Of a DNA stretch of 64,000 nt, positions 24,639-33,201 are shown piece after piece. The position numbers and the translations under genes are program-made. How positions within the stretch are numbered: position 1 is the stretch's first letter; each line of letters opens with the position of its first letter. A model generated the notes under the pieces. It was given only the letters and a program-made list of their open reading frames with translations. It was not told the origin of the DNA and did no database searches. Source of the stretch: an uncultured Chlamydiae bacterium (GTDB lineage Bacteria > Chlamydiota > Chlamydiia > Chlamydiales > 2-12-FULL-49-11); assembly GCA_937996705.1 (NCBI GenBank), contig CALKUQ010000022.1, positions 1 through 64,000 of the forward strand, written 5' to 3'.

Positions 24639-25457
24639 TTAGAATCGACGTTGCGCTCTTCCCGGCGGGCCGCTTGATGCAGGAGTCACCGAGTTACCTT
24701 CAGGTCTAGGTGCAAAAGGATCTTGTCTTTGGCCATAAGTTCCCGTTTCAACCGCATGAAGATGTTCTGAACCTGGTTGAGGAATGCTTTGGGTGTGATC
24801 AGGAGGATGCACTCGTTCAGCTCTAGAGGGAAAGCGTTCTCCGTGACGACCACTTCTGACTCCAAAAGTTCCTGTTTCAACGGAAGGGCTTGCCCCCTGC
24901 GCCGGTTGAGGAATTCTCTGCATTGCAGCTCCGGGGGCTGTGAACGCTGGCGTAGGTTGAGAAGCTCCTTCACCAGAACGAACTGGGTCTCTTTCAGCTC
25001 TAGATTGCGTAGTTCCTCCCGTGCGGAAAGGGATGTGTTGTCCGCTCATCAAAGTATCGCTTGAACCTTGTCCAGCCCCATAACTTCCCTGCTCGACACC
25101 CCGGCCAAGATGGCGATATAACGTGGGATCATCGTCATCTGGGACTACATAAGCGCCTGCGCCTTGAAGGGGATCTCTTCCCTGGCGACGAGTCTCATAT
25201 CGCGGATAGACCGGTTCCGCTCTGCGGCGAAGTTCTTGGGTAGAGGTCCCTGTGGCAAAGTAAGAAAAGAAGCCGATAATAGAGCCGGTAATAAGTGAAA
25301 CTACTAAAGGTATTTCGATTGCTGTAAAAACAAGTGTAGCGAGTATTCCTACAGCGATTCCGGTAATAACTCTGTCTAAGGAAGAGATTTCAGCTTGAGG
25401 GTAATTAGGAGCCATGTTGTTGTTAGCATAGACTCTAGCCTGTAATGGAACTTGCAT
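24639..25457 (-). CDS. Inc-like membrane protein with Pro/Gly-rich repeat tail
   Basis: The 272-residue protein has one two-lobed hydrophobic stretch at residues about 28–68 (VITGIAVGILATLVFTAIE then VVSLITGSIIGFFSYFATG) and no signal peptide, the classic layout of chlamydial inclusion-membrane proteins. Residues about 70–272 are disordered, rich in Pro, Gly, Ser, Arg and Gln, with loose repeats: SRAERDP/SRAERVH, GASQPTP/GASPSVE and VETGTFG/VETGTYG. The ATG has GGAG upstream (AAGGAGAAACC). It is followed on the other strand by the lipoprotein gene end (12-base gap). An exported, host-facing role is inferred from architecture only. Confidence 0.55.
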   Translation of the reverse strand: MQVPLQARVYANNNMAPNYPQAEISSLDRVITGIAVGILATLVFTAIEIPLVVSLITGSIIGFFSYFATGTSTQELRRRAEPVYPRYETRRQGRDPLQGAGAYVVPDDDDPTLYRHLGRGVEQGSYGAGQGSSDTLMSGQHIPFRTGGTTQSRAERDPVRSGEGASQPTPAFTAPGAAMQRIPQPAQGASPSVETGTFGVRSGRHGERFPSRAERVHPPDHTQSIPQPGSEHLHAVETGTYGQRQDPFAPRPEGNSVTPASSGPPGRAQRRF

Positions 25458-25471
25458 GGTTTCTCCTTGAT

Positions 25472-26032
25472 TTAGTCTAAGTTTGCGTGGACAAAAGTGT
25501 TTGTATCAAAGTTGATTAAAATATAGGGTTCTGTAGAAAGCCAGCCAGCCCAGCAATTTCGATTCGAACCGATGATGATGGAATCATTCGGGTGCCAATT
25601 TTGGAGAGGCTCTCTGTCTTGATAGGAGACATTCCAATATAGACATCTTCCTGCACCATCCTCTGTTTTCAGTTGTCCAGTTAGGTGATCAATGTAGGTG
25701 ATTTGATTGTTTGTTGCCTTGTTAAGAAGTGGGCCTTGAGAGAGCTCAACAAGAGCGTAGGTTCTGTCTCTTTCATTGGATAGGTAGAATTTTGCTTTGT
25801 ACCAGTTTGAAAGGTAGACAGGTCTGATGACAAGGCGGTCGTTTGTTCTCCAATACCGCACTTGATTTGCACTTATAGAGTCAACAGATCTCCAGATAGT
25901 TCCATCATCAGTCTCAATTGTCCAGCCTTGACTATCTTTATTAGAGAGGAGCCTGTACGGTTCAGCATCATAACATTGGAGAGAAGTTGCAGACAGTAGT
26001 AATGCGAGAAATAAAAAGCGAAAATATTTCAT
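25472..26032 (-). CDS. Secreted hypothetical protein, 186 aa
   Basis: I do not recognise the mature domain. Residues 1–20 are a Sec signal peptide (MKYFRFLFLALLLSATSLQC) with a Cys at position 20; a lipoprotein is possible but SLQC is a poor lipobox. Two similar halves can be seen: WTIETDDGTIWRSV…NDRLVIRP and LKTEDGAGRCLYWNVS…NDSIIIG, followed by segments ending YALVELSQ and YILINFDT. This suggests a duplicated beta-rich domain. It lies 14 bases upstream of the Inc-like gene on the same strand. Confidence 0.6.
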   Translation of the reverse strand: MKYFRFLFLALLLSATSLQCYDAEPYRLLSNKDSQGWTIETDDGTIWRSVDSISANQVRYWRTNDRLVIRPVYLSNWYKAKFYLSNERDRTYALVELSQGPLLNKATNNQITYIDHLTGQLKTEDGAGRCLYWNVSYQDREPLQNWHPNDSIIIGSNRNCWAGWLSTEPYILINFDTNTFVHANLD

Positions 26033-26093
26033 TGTGTTTACCCTTTTTTTTGTTCAAGGAGTAAATACTATCGCAATAAAATCTTTATTGAAA

Positions 26094-26723
26094 CTAAAAA
26101 AGATCCTTTATGATGAGGGTTTGATTTTCGTGAGAAAAAATTTCATGAATCGAAAGAAATCGCTTTTTCACAGCAAAGGTGATGTAGAATTGCTTGCCAA
26201 GGATTGTTGGGGCCAGGCCAAGGCCCGTTCTGATTTCTGAAAGTTCTGGAGAATCAACTGTTAGGTACCAGAGAGTTTCAATGTCGTGCCAATTTTCAGG
26301 TTCAACATAATAACAGCCTGTAACACTAAATGAGAGATCTTCACGAAACTTTTCAAGGTTAATAGGAGATTCTAGCTCTGAGTTAAGAATGAGAGAGATA
26401 TGTGCGCCACTTGTGAAGACTCCGCTGAAATAGGGGGGAGGGGAAAGTCCTGGAGTTTCAAGGAAAGGGAGGAGCTCGTAAATGTATTCGTTCTCCAAAT
26501 CAAGATAAGAAAATCCTCTGTCATCTACTTTTAACGTTCCGTATAGAGGGAGGTTTTCAGAAATATAGTTAAGGATTTCCCCTTCATTTTTTTCTCTTTG
26601 CGGAATTTTTTTCTCAGAGCGTATATCGATTTGTAAAGGGTTTGAGTTGTGTAATCCGAGACACTTTCCGAATGTAGTTGGCAAGGAATCTAATTCAATG
26701 TTATGATTATAAGGAGCTTGCAT
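26094..26723 (-). CDS. Hypothetical protein, 209 aa
   Basis: I do not recognise this protein. It has no signal peptide or transmembrane segment and reads as a globular cytosolic or effector-type protein. The ATG at 26721–26723 is preceded by AAGG-like bases. It is separated by about 60 bases from the secreted-protein gene downstream. Confidence 0.55.
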   Translation of the reverse strand: MQAPYNHNIELDSLPTTFGKCLGLHNSNPLQIDIRSEKKIPQREKNEGEILNYISENLPLYGTLKVDDRGFSYLDLENEYIYELLPFLETPGLSPPPYFSGVFTSGAHISLILNSELESPINLEKFREDLSFSVTGCYYVEPENWHDIETLWYLTVDSPELSEIRTGLGLAPTILGKQFYITFAVKKRFLSIHEIFSHENQTLIIKDLF

Positions 26724-26860
26724 TATACCTCATCTTATTCTTTTTCTTGATTCTCTTGTTTTAACTAAAAGCGGAGTAAAATACAATAATTAGGTGATAA
26801 AAATTGCGACAACAATTATAAGTTTATATTGGTGATGATAGAGTTAATGGGAATTTAAGG

Positions 26861-27832
26861 ATGAACGAGAATTACTTAAGATTTAACCCCTTGATTAGGA
26901 GCTCTTACTACCAAACAGTTATTGGCTCTCTAATCGACTTTGAACCTGAGCTTGCCTCAAAAACACATCATGTTCTTTTGCCTGACGGAGATTTAATCGC
27001 CCTTGAAATTGCAACACCTAAAGATTGGAGGCCAGAAAACCCCTCCGTTTTGATGGTGCACGGCCTCTGCGGATCGCATAGATCTCACTACATGAAACGA
27101 ATCGCAAGAAGGTTGTTTAATCAAGGGGTTCAGGCCATTCGGATTAATTTACGAGGGTGCGGTAGCGGCAGGGGGCTTTCTAAAGGGATTTATCACAGTG
27201 GGTCGAGTCAAGATATATTTCATGTTGTAGAGAACATGAAAAAAATGTTCCCTCACTCTCCTAAAATTTTGATGGGTTTTTCTCTCGGAGCAAACATCTC
27301 ATTGAAATTAGCAGCAGAACTAGGAAGTGGTGGGGATCAATATTTAAAGGGGGTGATCGCAGTTAGTCCCCCTGCAGATCTTTTGTCAAGCTCAAGACTT
27401 TTAACCCTACAAAAAAATGAGTGCTACGCAAATTATTTCATTAAGCTTTTGGTAAAAGATGTGGAATTTAGGCACAGCTATTTTGATCTCCCTGCACACA
27501 ATCTTCCCGAAAATGTAACCCTGACCGAGTTTGATGAAATCTATACAGCCCCTTACGCAAAATTTTCAAGTGCATTTGAGTATTACTATTATGCCAGCTC
27601 AAAGAGAATCGCTCATAAAATTACACTTCCTACGAAGATTCTTTTCGCAAACGACGATCCTATCATTAAATCTACGGTTCTAGATGATCTAAAGCTTCCC
27701 GAAAACATCTCCATTTTTAAAACAGAACATGGAGGTCACATAGGGTTTGTTGGGCTTAATATTTTTAAAGAGTTCCGATGGATGGATAAAATTGTCACTG
27801 ACTGGGTGAACGAGTTAGTGGTACCAATTTAG
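26861..27832 (+). CDS. Alpha/beta hydrolase, YheT/EMB8 family
   Basis: The 323-residue cytoplasmic alpha/beta hydrolase has the family's lid pattern: VLMVHGLCGSHRSHYMKRI, INLRGCGSG, the nucleophile elbow GFSLGAN (Ser about residue 143), NDDP containing the acid residue, and HGGHIGF with the catalytic His near the C-terminus. YheT/EMB8-type enzymes are esterases or lipases of poorly known substrate. The start codon 26861 follows AAGG. Its 3' end overlaps the convergent outer-membrane gene by 18 bases. Confidence 0.88.
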   Translation: MNENYLRFNPLIRSSYYQTVIGSLIDFEPELASKTHHVLLPDGDLIALEIATPKDWRPENPSVLMVHGLCGSHRSHYMKRIARRLFNQGVQAIRINLRGCGSGRGLSKGIYHSGSSQDIFHVVENMKKMFPHSPKILMGFSLGANISLKLAAELGSGGDQYLKGVIAVSPPADLLSSSRLLTLQKNECYANYFIKLLVKDVEFRHSYFDLPAHNLPENVTLTEFDEIYTAPYAKFSSAFEYYYYASSKRIAHKITLPTKILFANDDPIIKSTVLDDLKLPENISIFKTEHGGHIGFVGLNIFKEFRWMDKIVTDWVNELVVPI

Positions 27833-28756
27833 AGAAAGAACATAGTTTAGATGGTTTCTCGCGTTTCTCCCTTTGAGAGAGACCCACACCCCCCCAATTA
27901 AACCCACAGCATCGCTAAAATTATACTCGATTGCAGGGGCAACCGTTAATGAGTAGGCAAAGCCTAAGCCAACAGGGTATTCTGTATAACCTTTGAATTT
28001 TGTTTTTAGTTTGATTGTGTTTGCGATATCAAGGGCAAGGACCCAGTTTTGGGTTAAATTGTACTCAAAGCCTAATAGTAAGGGAAAAAATGCTCCAGGC
28101 AGAACTCTACCTATCGTTTTCTCGCCACCACCATAAGAATTTAATCCATGGACCTCTACCTTAGAGGAGAGCCACCATGAGGTGCTCATGCTGGCTTGAA
28201 GGTAATGGATGGAATAGGGATTCCATCGTTTAGAAAGAACGAATTTAAAAATGGTCGAGAAAGTGCCATCTCCAGATGCGTCAGTTCCGAGTAGCTTAGG
28301 ATTTAGATGTTCATAGACACCTGTTGGAAAAACCTCTGCAATTCCGACCTTTGCAGTAAAGCCCTTCAAAGTTGATTGGGCGAAAAGTTGGAATGAGGTC
28401 CCAATAAATAAATCGCCGAATCTCCAGGAGCTCTCATCTCCGACGTAATTGTAGAAAAACGAAGGGATGATTGTTAAATCCATAAAAGAGCTAAGGCCGA
28501 ATTTTCCTACTACTTGTAAATTGATGTCAGAAAAAGTTTTTTTGAGTCTAACGGAGTGCCAATGCTCGTTAAAGACACTAGGAATGTTATCTACAAAAAT
28601 ATAGGGCTGTATGTTGAAGTGTCCCTCAGGAATAGTATAGGCAGAGGGTGTTAAGAGGGGGCCTGTAAACCAAGGCCCTTTAATAGCTGGGGTAATATCG
28701 AGATAATCGGCACATGCAGAGGTGATACAAACAATAGCAAGAGCTAAATAACGCAC
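27815..28756 (-). CDS. Predicted outer-membrane beta-barrel protein
   Basis: The 313-residue protein has a short signal peptide (about 1–16, ending SACADY) and then alternating aromatic/polar strands (for example FNIQPYIFV, LQVVGKFGL, FKFVLSKRWN, WVLALDIAN, FAYSLTVAPAIEYNF) typical of a beta-barrel. It ends in WYH, so the terminal aromatic is one residue off the classic position. The start is a GTG at 28754–28756 with AAAGG upstream. It is not the AaxA/OprB porin, which is longer. Function and solute unknown. Confidence 0.65.
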   Translation of the reverse strand: MRYLALAIVCITSACADYLDITPAIKGPWFTGPLLTPSAYTIPEGHFNIQPYIFVDNIPSVFNEHWHSVRLKKTFSDINLQVVGKFGLSSFMDLTIIPSFFYNYVGDESSWRFGDLFIGTSFQLFAQSTLKGFTAKVGIAEVFPTGVYEHLNPKLLGTDASGDGTFSTIFKFVLSKRWNPYSIHYLQASMSTSWWLSSKVEVHGLNSYGGGEKTIGRVLPGAFFPLLLGFEYNLTQNWVLALDIANTIKLKTKFKGYTEYPVGLGFAYSLTVAPAIEYNFSDAVGLIGGVWVSLKGRNARNHLNYVLSLNWYH

Positions 28757-28807
28757 AAAAAACCTTTTCAGTAGTCCTAAAATCGGATCATACTGAAAAG
28801 GGTAAAG

Positions 28808-29941
28808 TTAGGCAAGTGCTGGCTGCAAGTTCATGACGAATTTAGAAAAATCTTTCCAAGCTCGCCACTCTTTTCGAAGGCTTTTTTTCAGCTCAGAGAT
28901 CTCCCCTAAAAGGTCTTTCACGTAATCAGCCTTGTCAGCTAGTTTCTTTGAAGACTTGTATTGTTGAATTAAAATATTGAGCTTTGAAAGCTTTTCAATA
29001 AGGGTTTCTGTAAAGTAAGCAACTTTCTCTTCAAGGTCTTCCCGTTTTTCTGTGAAAGTCTCTTGAAGTTTTTCTAGGAGCGCTCTCTTATGCTCTTTAA
29101 TCATTTGCTCAGCAATCCGAGTGTCACTGACTCTTTTTAGGTCTCTTGCTAGACCTAGTTTGCTCAGACTCCAGATAAGCCACTTGGTTGGGTCAAAGTG
29201 GTACCAGCGAATTCCATTTCTGTAGTCATAGGCAAATGTATGGTGATAGTTGTGGTATCCCTCTCCAAAGGTTAGGAGAGATATAATGTAGTTGTCTACA
29301 GCGCTATGCTCCGTTGAATAGTTTTGGTGACCCCAATAGTGAGCTAGTGAGTTAATAAACCAAGTAAAATGATGAAGTAGAAACTGTCTCAATAGCCATC
29401 CGAATACGAGCGCGCCAAAATAGTCATTTGTAACCCACCCAATAAATAGAGTAGCCAAGATGTTTGTAACAACCATTAGGATATTAAAATGTTTGTGCTG
29501 AAATGCAAGAATCGGATCTTTCACAAGATCTGCAACCACTTTCTCTTTAATAGGATTTTGCTTTTTAAAGAGCCAAATGAAGTGTGCGTGCCAAAAACCA
29601 CGCTTTACTGTATAAGGATCTTCATCTTTATCTATATGGGCGTGGTGAATCCTATGGTCATGAGACCATCTAAGCGCACTTCCTTGAGTTGCCATACTTC
29701 CAAAGAAGAGGTAGATCGATTCAATAAATTTATTGGTTTTATAAGTGCTGTGAGAAAATAATCGATGATAACCCGCTGTGATAGCGAGTCCTGTTGTATA
29801 TAGAAGGATAAAACTTAAGAGAAGAAGGGTTCCGGAGGGGGTGTAAAAAAATAAGTACGTAGGCAAGAGAATCAGCAATAGAAGGTGATAACCCCCTAAG
29901 AATAAGATGTTTGACCAACATAATTTGCTTGTTTTGTTCAT
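28808..29941 (-). CDS. Acyl-CoA/fatty-acid desaturase with C-terminal coiled coil
   Basis: This integral-membrane delta-9-type desaturase introduces a double bond into acyl chains with a di-iron centre. The three histidine boxes are present: HRLFSH, HRIHHAH and EGYHNYHH. Four main hydrophobic segments flank them. After the enzyme domain (about residue 265) there is a ~110-residue charged, coiled-coil tail that ordinary bacterial desaturases lack. An ATG at 29962 is possible, but the ATG at 29941 has AAAGG at the right distance, so it is preferred (377 residues). The electron donor is not evident. Synthesised or scavenged host lipids may be the substrate. Confidence 0.85.
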   Translation of the reverse strand: MNKTSKLCWSNILFLGGYHLLLLILLPTYLFFYTPSGTLLLLSFILLYTTGLAITAGYHRLFSHSTYKTNKFIESIYLFFGSMATQGSALRWSHDHRIHHAHIDKDEDPYTVKRGFWHAHFIWLFKKQNPIKEKVVADLVKDPILAFQHKHFNILMVVTNILATLFIGWVTNDYFGALVFGWLLRQFLLHHFTWFINSLAHYWGHQNYSTEHSAVDNYIISLLTFGEGYHNYHHTFAYDYRNGIRWYHFDPTKWLIWSLSKLGLARDLKRVSDTRIAEQMIKEHKRALLEKLQETFTEKREDLEEKVAYFTETLIEKLSKLNILIQQYKSSKKLADKADYVKDLLGEISELKKSLRKEWRAWKDFSKFVMNLQPALA

Positions 29942-29991
29942 CTGTTCAACCTTTTTTTGCATTAATCTAGCTATTAAACCATTATAACAGA

Positions 29992-31374
29992 CTACTCAGC
30001 CTGGTTCATAGCTAATTTTTGTTCTAAATGTTTTTCTTCAAATTGCCTTCCTAGGGATCTGACTGATAAAATCCAGGTAAATGTGACAAATACTACTATG
30101 GGAAGTAGGATATGGGTCACTGAAAATATCGAGCCAGTTCCAACTAAATCGATCAATGCAATCTGAATCCAGGCTGATCCCGATTTGCCTAGGCGAGAGC
30201 CAACCACATCAATTGCTGCTTTTCCTTTTAATTTAGCCTCGTTATCTAAAGGGATGTAGGCCATCTCTTTGGTCGGATCAAAAAAGGAGTATTTAGCAAC
30301 TTTGCTGATCACATTTTGAAAAGCTCCAAAGAGGACGACTATCATTAGGGGGGTAACCCCAAAAAGGGCCGCAATTGGATTTAACATGTTAATGTTTAAT
30401 ACAAAACAAAAGAACATCACCCCTGTAACCCCAACAAAAATAGGGGTTAAGAGCGCGCTAAAGCGCCAGCCAAATTTACGGATAATGTTGCTTCCAAGGA
30501 AAATTGATGTTATGAAGGCAAAGAGACCGACGCAAGAAGTTGCCTTGCTTGTGAAAATCTGAAAGTCTACTTTGTCTGGATAGAGGCTTTTTACCGATGC
30601 TTTCCACGTCACTTCAATTAAATTAATGGAAAGTCCGTAACCGACCACAAGGACAGCTATTCCCAGAAGGTACTTTGACTTAACTAAGAGCATAAAGCCT
30701 TGTCTCAGAGATAGTTTCTCCTTATATTTCTTCGGAGAGTCTCTGTATTCAGAAGGATTTGAGAAGCTTTTGTCTGTTAATGAATATTTGTTCATCCACC
30801 AGAAAATCCCCATAACTAGAAATCCTAGCAAAAGGACGACAGAGAGGAGGCTTTGAGTTGCAAGCATAAACGATTTTTTTCCAATCCAACTCATAAAGAA
30901 ATAGACTATAGGTCCGATTGAAAACGCTGCAACATCGCCAGCTGCGATATAGATATTATACGATCTTTTAGCTTCATCAACCGAGGTTACGTCGTTGGCT
31001 AAACCCCAAAACATAACTAAAATCACAACGCTTCCCCAAAGCTCTGCAGTGATAAATAAAAGGGAGTGAATCCAGTTTCGGTAAACAGCCACCCAATGCT
31101 CATACTTCGCTCCAAATTTTTGGATCAGCCAATTTGAAGATTCGGTGGGGGAGAAAAAGTCGCTATTCGGATAGAGGATAAAGCCGTATAGGAAGATGAC
31201 GGCCAAAAAGCCACCCATCATTGTGTAAAATAATTTTTTCTTATTTAAAACATTACTTAACTTAGAATAGACAACAGCTATGATCATCGCTGCAGGTAAG
31301 ACAATCCACCCTTTTAAAACAGCAATTACTTCAGCTCCAGACCCACTTGCGGTGACGGTCATGGTATCTTTCAT
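29992..31374 (-). CDS. ATP/ADP translocase (NTT, TLC family), apparent 5' truncation
   Basis: Nucleotide transporters of this family let chlamydiae import host ATP or nucleotides. This 460-residue frame covers from KDTMTVTASGSGAEV through the C-terminal signature EMAYIPLDNEAKLKGKAAIDV and VVGSRLGKSGSAW. The family N-terminus, with TM1 and the FSKWRxxLWPxHxxExKK stretch, is encoded directly upstream in the same frame (31375–31509) but has no ATG, GTG or TTG. The ATG at 31372–31374 is therefore only the first usable start, and a protein begun there lacks TM1. See the separate upstream feature. The transported nucleotide is not predictable. Confidence 0.88.
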   Translation of the reverse strand: MKDTMTVTASGSGAEVIAVLKGWIVLPAAMIIAVVYSKLSNVLNKKKLFYTMMGGFLAVIFLYGFILYPNSDFFSPTESSNWLIQKFGAKYEHWVAVYRNWIHSLLFITAELWGSVVILVMFWGLANDVTSVDEAKRSYNIYIAAGDVAAFSIGPIVYFFMSWIGKKSFMLATQSLLSVVLLLGFLVMGIFWWMNKYSLTDKSFSNPSEYRDSPKKYKEKLSLRQGFMLLVKSKYLLGIAVLVVGYGLSINLIEVTWKASVKSLYPDKVDFQIFTSKATSCVGLFAFITSIFLGSNIIRKFGWRFSALLTPIFVGVTGVMFFCFVLNINMLNPIAALFGVTPLMIVVLFGAFQNVISKVAKYSFFDPTKEMAYIPLDNEAKLKGKAAIDVVGSRLGKSGSAWIQIALIDLVGTGSIFSVTHILLPIVVFVTFTWILSVRSLGRQFEEKHLEQKLAMNQAE

Positions 31375-31523
31375 GTTTGTTAGAATGCCGTAATTGATTG
31401 ATATTAAAAATTTTATAAGTATTAAAGGAAAAAGTTTTTTGAACTCTGATTTGTGAAAAGGCCAGAGACGCCTACGCCATTTAGAAAATTCTATATCACT
31501 AGTTTCTATAGTTACCCACCCAT
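31375..31523 (-). other. In-frame NTT N-terminal coding remnant with disrupted start
   Basis: Read leftward in the frame of the NTT gene, this stretch encodes IETSDIEFSKWRRRLWPF, then HKSEFKKLFPLILIKFLI, then SINYGILTNMKDT. This matches the conserved start of chlamydial NTT proteins and TM1. An ATG lies at 31521–31523 in another frame (ATG GGT GGG TAA). One extra base in the G-run right after it would bring that ATG into frame. The options are a true 1-bp frameshift, a sequencing error, or initiation at a rare codon such as ATA 31507–31509. Confidence 0.75.
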
Positions 31524-31672
31524 ATGCTTAAAATTCCTCAGATTTTAACCCCTTTTCGATTTTTCTCCAACTAAAATAATTTGTTTGCGATCAGAGGGGG
31601 ATTGGCGGATAGGAGAAATTAGCCACAATTAGATTCGGGCTCTATTTTAAATTCGGGTTTTAACAGAGGGTT

Positions 31673-33085
31673 TTAGGTGGGGAACTTTCTGCGCCGCTTG
31701 GACGATTTTGAAATCCAGTAAAGGGGGAAAGGGAGGGCAGAGAGTATGATCATTCCGCAAATAATAAGCCATTTGTAGGAAATGCCGTTATGCATGGGAA
31801 TGTCAGAGGGGGGGAGAAATCCAACCCCGATTGCAATGAGGCTAATGGTAATTCCACTTAGAGCAACAAACCAGATGCCAAAGTTTCCGTACGGAACTTT
31901 AAAATTTCTCTGGACTTCTCGTTTGTGGTGGTGAAGCTTGACAGATGCCGCAAAAAGCATGATATAGACAATTAGGGCTAGTTGCGCTGTGATGATTGAG
32001 AGGAGCCAAAACGAACTGTTTACAGTAGGCATAAAGATGAAGGCTAGTGATAGAATTGAGACAATGATTGCTTGAAGGAAGAGAGCCCCAGTAGGAACGC
32101 CGTGCTGATTCACTTTAGTAAATAATTTTGGGAGTGATCCGTCTTTTCCAGCTACCATGATCCCTTTTGTGGGACCGATCATCCAAGCTGAAACTCCACT
32201 TAATCCTCCTAAAATTACACAGAGGGCAATAATTTTTGTCATCCAAGGTATATTAAATGCTGCAAAAAAGAGGGAAAAGGCTTGAATTACCCCTACAACA
32301 AGATTTAAGTTTTTATGCGGAACTACGATCGCGATAGCAAGAGAGGCTAGCACCGTTGAAGTAATGATGATTGCTGAGGAGATAAAAAGTGCCTTTGGAT
32401 AGTCGCGCCTTGGATTCTTCATCTCGCCTGCATGGGCAGCAACCATTTCAAGACCGATCATTCCAAATAAAATATTACTGAAGAAGGCGAGCTTGTCATA
32501 GCTTGCAATAGAGGGTAGGAGTGCGGGGAGGGTTAACGGAACTTCTGAGGGTCTTCCTTGAATCACCCAAATTGCCCCGAGAGCTATAATAAGAAGCATA
32601 GGCAACAGAGTGCCGATTAAGGCGCCAATTGTGCTGATCATCACAGAAATTCTCATGCCGCAACAGTTCAAAAGAGTAGCAGCCCAGAAAAGGCCAAGGA
32701 TTAAGAGGCACATATAGATTTTGTTTTGGGCAAGTTCGGGGGAGAAGAGGTAGGCAAAAGTTCCTGCGATTAGAGCCATGATGGTGGGGTACCAGGCGAG
32801 GTTATAGACCCAGTTTAACCAGATCGCAATTAGCCCAATTTTTTCACCGAAAGCCTCCCTGATCCAGATATAGAGCCCTCCTGTATGAGGCCAGCCTGTT
32901 CCAAGCTCCGCTGAAATTAATCCACTAGGAAAGAAAAAGAAAAGTGCTGCAATCATGTAGAAGAATACAAGAGATAAACCGTACTCGGCTGAAAACGGAA
33001 GGGTACGTAAGCTATCTACGGCGATTACATTAATCATGATGAGCTGAAAAACGCCCAGAGTCTTTTTTTTGTCATCAAAGTCCAT
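31673..33085 (-). CDS. APC-superfamily amino-acid antiporter (AaxC/GadC-like)
   Basis: The 470-residue inner-membrane protein has about 12 helices and the signature ELGTGWPHTGGLYIWIREAFG. It is a close paralogue of 20125–21513. It is divergent from the arginine decarboxylase–agmatinase-like fusion gene across about 115 bases. This matches the aaxB/aaxC pairing in Chlamydia and suggests arginine/agmatine exchange, although specificity is not shown. The frame opens at a TTG (33091), but the ATG at 33083–33085 (MDFDDKKK) is the likely start. Confidence 0.87.
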   Translation of the reverse strand: MDFDDKKKTLGVFQLIMINVIAVDSLRTLPFSAEYGLSLVFFYMIAALFFFFPSGLISAELGTGWPHTGGLYIWIREAFGEKIGLIAIWLNWVYNLAWYPTIMALIAGTFAYLFSPELAQNKIYMCLLILGLFWAATLLNCCGMRISVMISTIGALIGTLLPMLLIIALGAIWVIQGRPSEVPLTLPALLPSIASYDKLAFFSNILFGMIGLEMVAAHAGEMKNPRRDYPKALFISSAIIITSTVLASLAIAIVVPHKNLNLVVGVIQAFSLFFAAFNIPWMTKIIALCVILGGLSGVSAWMIGPTKGIMVAGKDGSLPKLFTKVNQHGVPTGALFLQAIIVSILSLAFIFMPTVNSSFWLLSIITAQLALIVYIMLFAASVKLHHHKREVQRNFKVPYGNFGIWFVALSGITISLIAIGVGFLPPSDIPMHNGISYKWLIICGMIILSALPFPLYWISKSSKRRRKFPT

Positions 33086-33135
33086 GATCAAAGATTATGA
33101 TTTTTTTTCTGATAATAGACGAGAGTTTTTTTTGT

Positions 33136-33171
33136 CTGACACAAAAAATAGAGAAAGTATACATTATACTT
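33136..33171 (+). promoter_or_regulatory. Candidate promoter with overlapping operator-like inverted repeat
   Basis: CTGACA (33136–33141), a 16-base spacer and TATACA (33158–33163) form a sigma-70-type promoter for the fusion gene starting at 33202. A perfect 7-bp inverted repeat, AAGTATA–CAT–TATACTT (33155–33171), covers the –10 box, as expected of a repressor site. The regulator is unknown, and it does not look like an ARG box. Confidence 0.4.
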
Positions 33172-33201
33172 AGTAATTAAAAATTTTAATAATAAATAAA
33201 T

